Source of the DNA: Opitutia bacterium
GTDB lineage: Bacteria > Verrucomicrobiota > Verrucomicrobiia > Opitutales > Seribacteraceae
Reading direction: 5' to 3'
Assembly: GCA_002692605.1 (NCBI GenBank)
Contig: NZLE01000050.1
Span: 24,045-34,835, forward strand
Length of the DNA stretch: 10,791 nt
Part shown: positions 7,951 to 10,791 of the stretch, piece after piece
Numbering within the stretch: position 1 is the stretch's first letter
How the letters are laid out: each line of letters begins with the position of its first letter
The notes under the pieces: model-generated
What the model was told of the DNA's origin: nothing
Seen by the model: the letters and a program-made list of their open reading frames with translations, nothing else
Database searches by the model: none
Made by a program: the position numbers and the translations under genes

Positions 7951-9822
7951 ATGAAACACGAGATCAACAATCCCTTCCTCAAGCTTGCCCTCCTTCTTTG
8001 GCCCTTGCTTCTCCTGTCTGCGCAGAGCGGCCATGACCGGGAACTTCTTTCGCAGTCACGGGCTCAGCAGGCAGTCGGCAAAACCATACAAAACACGGTT
8101 GAGGATCTTGAAGCCCTCATCGCGGATCTGGAAAGCAATGGACTGATTCAGGATGCCATGGCGGAAAAAATGTATGCCGCTCGCCAGGTTTTGAACCAAA
8201 TCAATTCCCGGAATATTCCCGAAGCGGTGGCAAGGCTACGGGCAGCTGCCATTGGCAGTCTGGGCCGTTTGGATAACTTGGAAGTCGCGACCAAGGAAAT
8301 CGACGTCATTCTTGGCGAATTGAAAAAGACGGCCAAAGACGTTGGGAACGAGCAGAAGAGGGCTGCCTTCGAACAAATCCTCACCCAATTGTTCACCGAT
8401 GCCGAGATCCTGGAGGAACAAACCATGAAATGGGGTGAGGAGCAACTGTTGGCTCCAGATTTGGCCGAGGTGAACAAACAGGAAGCGATGGAGAAACAAT
8501 CCGAAATCGAAGCTCAATTGGATGCCCTGAAAGACATGCTTGAGAACGAAATTCCCAATCAGAATGATCAGGTCGTCAAAGAAGAGTTGGAGGATGTTTT
8601 GAATTCTTTGGAAGGCTTTGACTTGGAGGAAATGGCTGATCGTCAACCTGCGGGGATGAATGAGGAAATGCCCGGATTCCATCCCTTGCCCGAACCGGAG
8701 AATCCGTTGGGACAAGAGGCGTTGGCCAATCTCCCAAACCCGGAATCTGAGGATTCGGCTACACCGCAAAGAGCGGAGAACCCTTCCCAACAGCCCCAGG
8801 ATCAGACTGAAACGGTCGCCTCGTCCGATGACCCGACCCCATCCGGGGAAAGGGAATTGCCCGGGGATAGTGCCCCGAGCCCAATGGAAAACGGCAAGGA
8901 CCAAGCTGGAGCAAAAGAAGAGATTGCCAAGAACGAAGAAGGGGACGCAAGGGAAGCGGGCAAAGAGGAAATGAACCGGGGAGGAGCCGAAAGCGTTCTG
9001 AAAAAGAGCGCCGAAGCCTTGAGCGCAAATGACCCCGGGGCAGCCCTGGAGGCCCAGAAGGATTTTCAGGAACTTCTCCGCCAAGCCCTCGAGGCCATGG
9101 GTTCCGCGGTTGCCCAAGGCACTCCGGAACCATTGGGGCCGACGAATCTTGATCAGCCAAGCGCTTCAAGCAGTCCCTTTGGAGAACCGGCGATGAATGA
9201 CCCCACATTGTTCGAAGAAATGACCTTCGGCGAAACCTCAAGTGGCGGCGAAATTGGGGACGAGGACTTGGAAGCCTTGTTGAGTGGTGAGAATCCTGCG
9301 GAAAGCGCGAGCGGGGGCGGGAACGAGGGGGAGGGAGAAGCCCTCGGGGCCGAAACGAGCGAATCGGTTGCCGCACAGACCTCTCAAGCCGGAAAACCAT
9401 CAGGGGGCCAAAACAACGATCAGGGTAAGCCCAACGGAGATCAGGGAAATGATCCGAACCAACAAGGTCAGCAGACCGCTCAATCTTCTCCCGGCAATGC
9501 AAAGCCTTCTAGCGGTTCATCGTCCTCCTCCAATCCCTTTGGCCCTCCCGTGATGATGCCGGGGGGTGGTCCTTCCGGTCAAGGCAGCGGTTCGTCAACC
9601 GCCAGTTTCGACAAGCCGCATGGGACCCATTATGAAACCACTCAGATTAAGGGTGGAGGTGGTCCCGTTTCCGGCAACTATCTCAAAACCAATCAGTCCA
9701 AGCGCAATTTGGCCGAGGTGGCTAGACAAGCCATACGGCAGGATTATCAAAGGCGCCTTCCTGCGGAGTACCGCATCATGACCGCCGAGTATTTTGAACT
9801 GCTTGGATCATTGGAGGAATAA
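7951..9822 (+). CDS. exported coiled-coil protein with long disordered middle
   Basis: The 623-residue product begins with a probable signal peptide (hydrophobic core about 10-24, WPLLLLSAQS), so it is exported or membrane-tethered. Residues about 28-228 are almost entirely helical, charged and heptad-like. Residues 230-585 are low complexity, rich in Glu, Pro, Gly, Ser, Asn and Gln, and interrupted by one helical segment at 347-390 (LKKSAEALS..., DFQELLRQALEAM). That segment resembles the A-x-x-x-L...A...Q...aL...L unit in the C-terminal part of DUF4175-type proteins. The last 38 residues (586-623) form a compact helical motif with QDYQRRLPAEYR followed by an aromatic YF segment, similar to the LP-x-EYR...YF ending I recall from related PVC proteins. 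I see no cysteine. The start follows the previous stop by two bases. It is best read as the separated C-terminal partner of the DUF4175-like protein, a stalk or scaffold. No enzymatic function is suggested. Confidence 0.85.
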   Translation: MKHEINNPFLKLALLLWPLLLLSAQSGHDRELLSQSRAQQAVGKTIQNTVEDLEALIADLESNGLIQDAMAEKMYAARQVLNQINSRNIPEAVARLRAAAIGSLGRLDNLEVATKEIDVILGELKKTAKDVGNEQKRAAFEQILTQLFTDAEILEEQTMKWGEEQLLAPDLAEVNKQEAMEKQSEIEAQLDALKDMLENEIPNQNDQVVKEELEDVLNSLEGFDLEEMADRQPAGMNEEMPGFHPLPEPENPLGQEALANLPNPESEDSATPQRAENPSQQPQDQTETVASSDDPTPSGERELPGDSAPSPMENGKDQAGAKEEIAKNEEGDAREAGKEEMNRGGAESVLKKSAEALSANDPGAALEAQKDFQELLRQALEAMGSAVAQGTPEPLGPTNLDQPSASSSPFGEPAMNDPTLFEEMTFGETSSGGEIGDEDLEALLSGENPAESASGGGNEGEGEALGAETSESVAAQTSQAGKPSGGQNNDQGKPNGDQGNDPNQQGQQTAQSSPGNAKPSSGSSSSSNPFGPPVMMPGGGPSGQGSGSSTASFDKPHGTHYETTQIKGGGGPVSGNYLKTNQSKRNLAEVARQAIRQDYQRRLPAEYRIMTAEYFELLGSLEE

Positions 9823-9841
9823 CCCTTATCATTTTTCAATC
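9813..9841 (+). promoter_or_regulatory. GGAGG element and 19-nt spacer before gene 7
   Basis: The purine-rich GGAGG at 9813-9817 lies within the last codons of the coiled-coil gene and ends 24 nt before the ATG at 9842, too far for a classical Shine-Dalgarno interaction. The non-coding spacer (9823-9841) is AT-rich, holds no hairpin and no recognisable promoter, and is the longest gap in the window. There is no other in-frame ATG, GTG or TTG in the spacer that would suit this element. Gene 7 is therefore most likely read from the same transcript. Confidence 0.25.
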
Positions 9842-10791
9842 ATGACGATTCAAGCCAAACTCAAAAAAGCGTTCATCCGCCCGTTGTGCATGTTCGCGCT
9901 GATTTTCTCAACCGCCAACCACCTGCTGGCGGAGAACCAGCGGGTCACTTCAATCGAATTGACCCCGCATGCAAGGAGAGCGATCGACCGGGCATTGGCT
10001 TACCTTGAAAGAGAGCAGAGGCCCGATGGCAGTTGGGGCAAGGAACGATACTGGGTTGCGAACACCTCGCTTTCAATCTTGGCTTTTATGGTGCAAGGTC
10101 ACGTTCCGGGACAGGGCCGTTACGGACAAACCTTGGAGCGTGGAATCGATTATCTGGTCAGGCAAGCCGGGAAAAGATCCGATGGCTACATTGTCGATTT
10201 TTCCAGTGGTACCTTTTATCAGCACGCCTTGGCGGTGATGGCTTTGGCGGAGGCATGGGGGCAGTCCAAAAATGAGCGAGTCGGGCCAGCGGTCCGGGCT
10301 GGGACCAGCGTAATCCTGAAGAGTCAAAATGAGGAGGGCGGATGGGGATACAATCCCAACCCAAAGCAATCCGGGGATCTTTCGATTACGATTATGGGAA
10401 TTGAGGCACTGGTTTCCGCTAAGGAAGCGGGAGTGTTGGTGCCGGATCTTGCCTTGGAAAGAGCGAAGTCTTTCATTTATGCCTGCCAAAGCAAGGAGAC
10501 CGGAGCCTTCTGGTACAAGCCGAACCGCACCGACGAGACCAATGCCTACCGTATGGGAGCCGGACTTCTGGGGTTGCAACTTGCGGGTGACCTGAGCTCC
10601 GAATCCCTTGATCGGGGTTGGAAGTTTCTCATGGGTGAGGGCGTGGAAAACGGCTGGGCCTTTAAGGAAAGAAGAGACTGGCTGGATCAATTCTATTGTG
10701 TTCAAGCCTGCTACCAATCCGGAGACCGCCACATCAGGTTTTGGTATCCCAAAGCCGCTGAAAGAATGATTGGAATTCAGGAGGCGAGTGG
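9842..10791 (+). CDS. prenyltransferase/squalene-oxidase-repeat protein, 3' end cut off
   Basis: The frame is open from the ATG at 9842 to the window end, giving 316 residues without a stop. Residues 1-30 are a signal peptide (basic start, hydrophobic core, HLLA before Glu31). The rest shows alpha/alpha-toroid repeats of the prenyltransferase/squalene-oxidase type: ALAYLEREQRPDGSWG (ending at Gly66), FYQHALAVMALAEAWG, SQNEEGGWGYNP (GGW at 166-168), GDLSITIMGIEALVSA (Asp179), a TGAFWYKPN unit, and a last unit ending FYCVQACYQSGD. The DxDD motif of squalene-hopene cyclases is not visible and the protein is exported, so real terpene cyclisation is unlikely; binding or structural use of the fold is more plausible. 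Such exported repeat proteins are common in Planctomycetota and Verrucomicrobiota, often beside MoxR/DUF58/VWA genes. The visible part is near full length for those relatives, so little is probably missing. The start lacks a close Shine-Dalgarno; GGAGG at 9813-9817 is 24 nt away. Confidence 0.88.
   Translation, partial: MTIQAKLKKAFIRPLCMFALIFSTANHLLAENQRVTSIELTPHARRAIDRALAYLEREQRPDGSWGKERYWVANTSLSILAFMVQGHVPGQGRYGQTLERGIDYLVRQAGKRSDGYIVDFSSGTFYQHALAVMALAEAWGQSKNERVGPAVRAGTSVILKSQNEEGGWGYNPNPKQSGDLSITIMGIEALVSAKEAGVLVPDLALERAKSFIYACQSKETGAFWYKPNRTDETNAYRMGAGLLGLQLAGDLSSESLDRGWKFLMGEGVENGWAFKERRDWLDQFYCVQACYQSGDRHIRFWYPKAAERMIGIQEAS
9912..9968 (+). repeat. two consecutive inverted repeats in the 5' part of gene 7
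   Basis: CCGCCA (9912-9917) pairs with TGGCGG (9927-9932) across a 9-nt loop. GCGGGTCA (9940-9947) pairs with TGACCCCGC (9960-9968) with one bulged base across 12 nt. Both fall within the first 130 bases of the last gene, over the end of the signal peptide and just after it. They could shape mRNA structure early in the gene; no regulatory function is shown. Confidence 0.3.

Noticed and set aside
7948..7951. A frameshift joining genes 5 and 6 into one DUF4175 protein
   Set aside because: Gene 6 begins with a convincing signal peptide at its own ATG right after a clean stop, which fits a real separate gene better than a broken one.
8236..9117. 293-codon open frame on the - strand
   Set aside because: It lies wholly antisense to the coiled-coil gene, whose skewed codons suppress stops on the other strand. 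Its translation is Phe/Leu/Arg-rich with no recognisable domain, and it has no operon context.
10073..10732. 219-codon open frame on the - strand, and + strand frames at 9969-10238 and 10329-10595
   Set aside because: The + strand frame from 9842 gives an uninterrupted prenyltransferase-repeat protein through all of these, so they are out-of-frame shadows.
9842..10791. Squalene-hopene cyclase or other terpene cyclase as the product
   Set aside because: The fold repeats match, but there is a signal peptide, the visible length is about half that of a cyclase, and no DxDD motif is seen.
1..10791. Defence island, CRISPR, prophage or transposon content
   Set aside because: No nuclease, transposase, integrase, phage structural gene or repeat array is visible; every gene fits one envelope-associated operon.

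Overview
The window looks like one stretch of a single operon from a bacterium of the Planctomycetota-Verrucomicrobiota-Chlamydiota group, most likely Verrucomicrobiota. This placement rests on gene order (DUF58, BatA-like, VWA/amidotransferase-like, DUF4175-like, coiled-coil/low-complexity protein, prenyltransferase-repeat protein), which I recall as characteristic of that group, and on a moderate GC content judged by eye. I ran no database search. All seven genes lie on the + strand and almost no base is non-coding. I see no tRNA, rRNA, CRISPR array, insertion sequence or attachment site, and nothing that looks like a promoter or an intrinsic terminator between genes.

Layout: (1) bases 1-807, the 3' part of a DUF58 protein, cut by the window start; (2) 807-1871, an exported protein of unknown function with tandem small beta-repeats; (3) 1868-4006, a BatA-like membrane protein with a VWA domain and an amidotransferase-like fold; (4) 4013-6265, a second membrane VWA/amidotransferase-like protein; (5) 6269-7948, a DUF4175-like membrane protein with periplasmic Ig-like domains; (6) 7951-9822, an exported coiled-coil protein with a long disordered middle; (7) 9842 to beyond the window end, an exported prenyltransferase/squalene-oxidase-repeat protein. 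Gene 7 has no stop codon in the window, so a search requiring closed ORFs would miss it.

Junctions are very tight (1-nt overlap, 4-nt overlap, 0-6 nt, 3 nt, 2 nt and 19 nt) and most starts lack a good Shine-Dalgarno sequence, so translational coupling is likely. Flanking positive charges put the VWA and amidotransferase-like domains of genes 3 and 4, and the Ig-like part of gene 5, in the periplasm. Genes 2, 6 and 7 have signal peptides. Only the DUF58 protein appears cytoplasmic; in related clusters its partner is a MoxR AAA+ ATPase, probably encoded just upstream of the window. The simplest reading is a MoxR-type chaperone system: a cytoplasmic ATPase/DUF58 pair acting on an inner-membrane VWA assembly joined to periplasmic repeat proteins. 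Its substrate and physiological role are unknown. The cluster type is recurrent in genomes but, to my knowledge, functionally uncharacterised. The less usual elements here are gene 2, the apparent split of the DUF4175 architecture over genes 5 and 6, and the toroid-repeat protein at the end.
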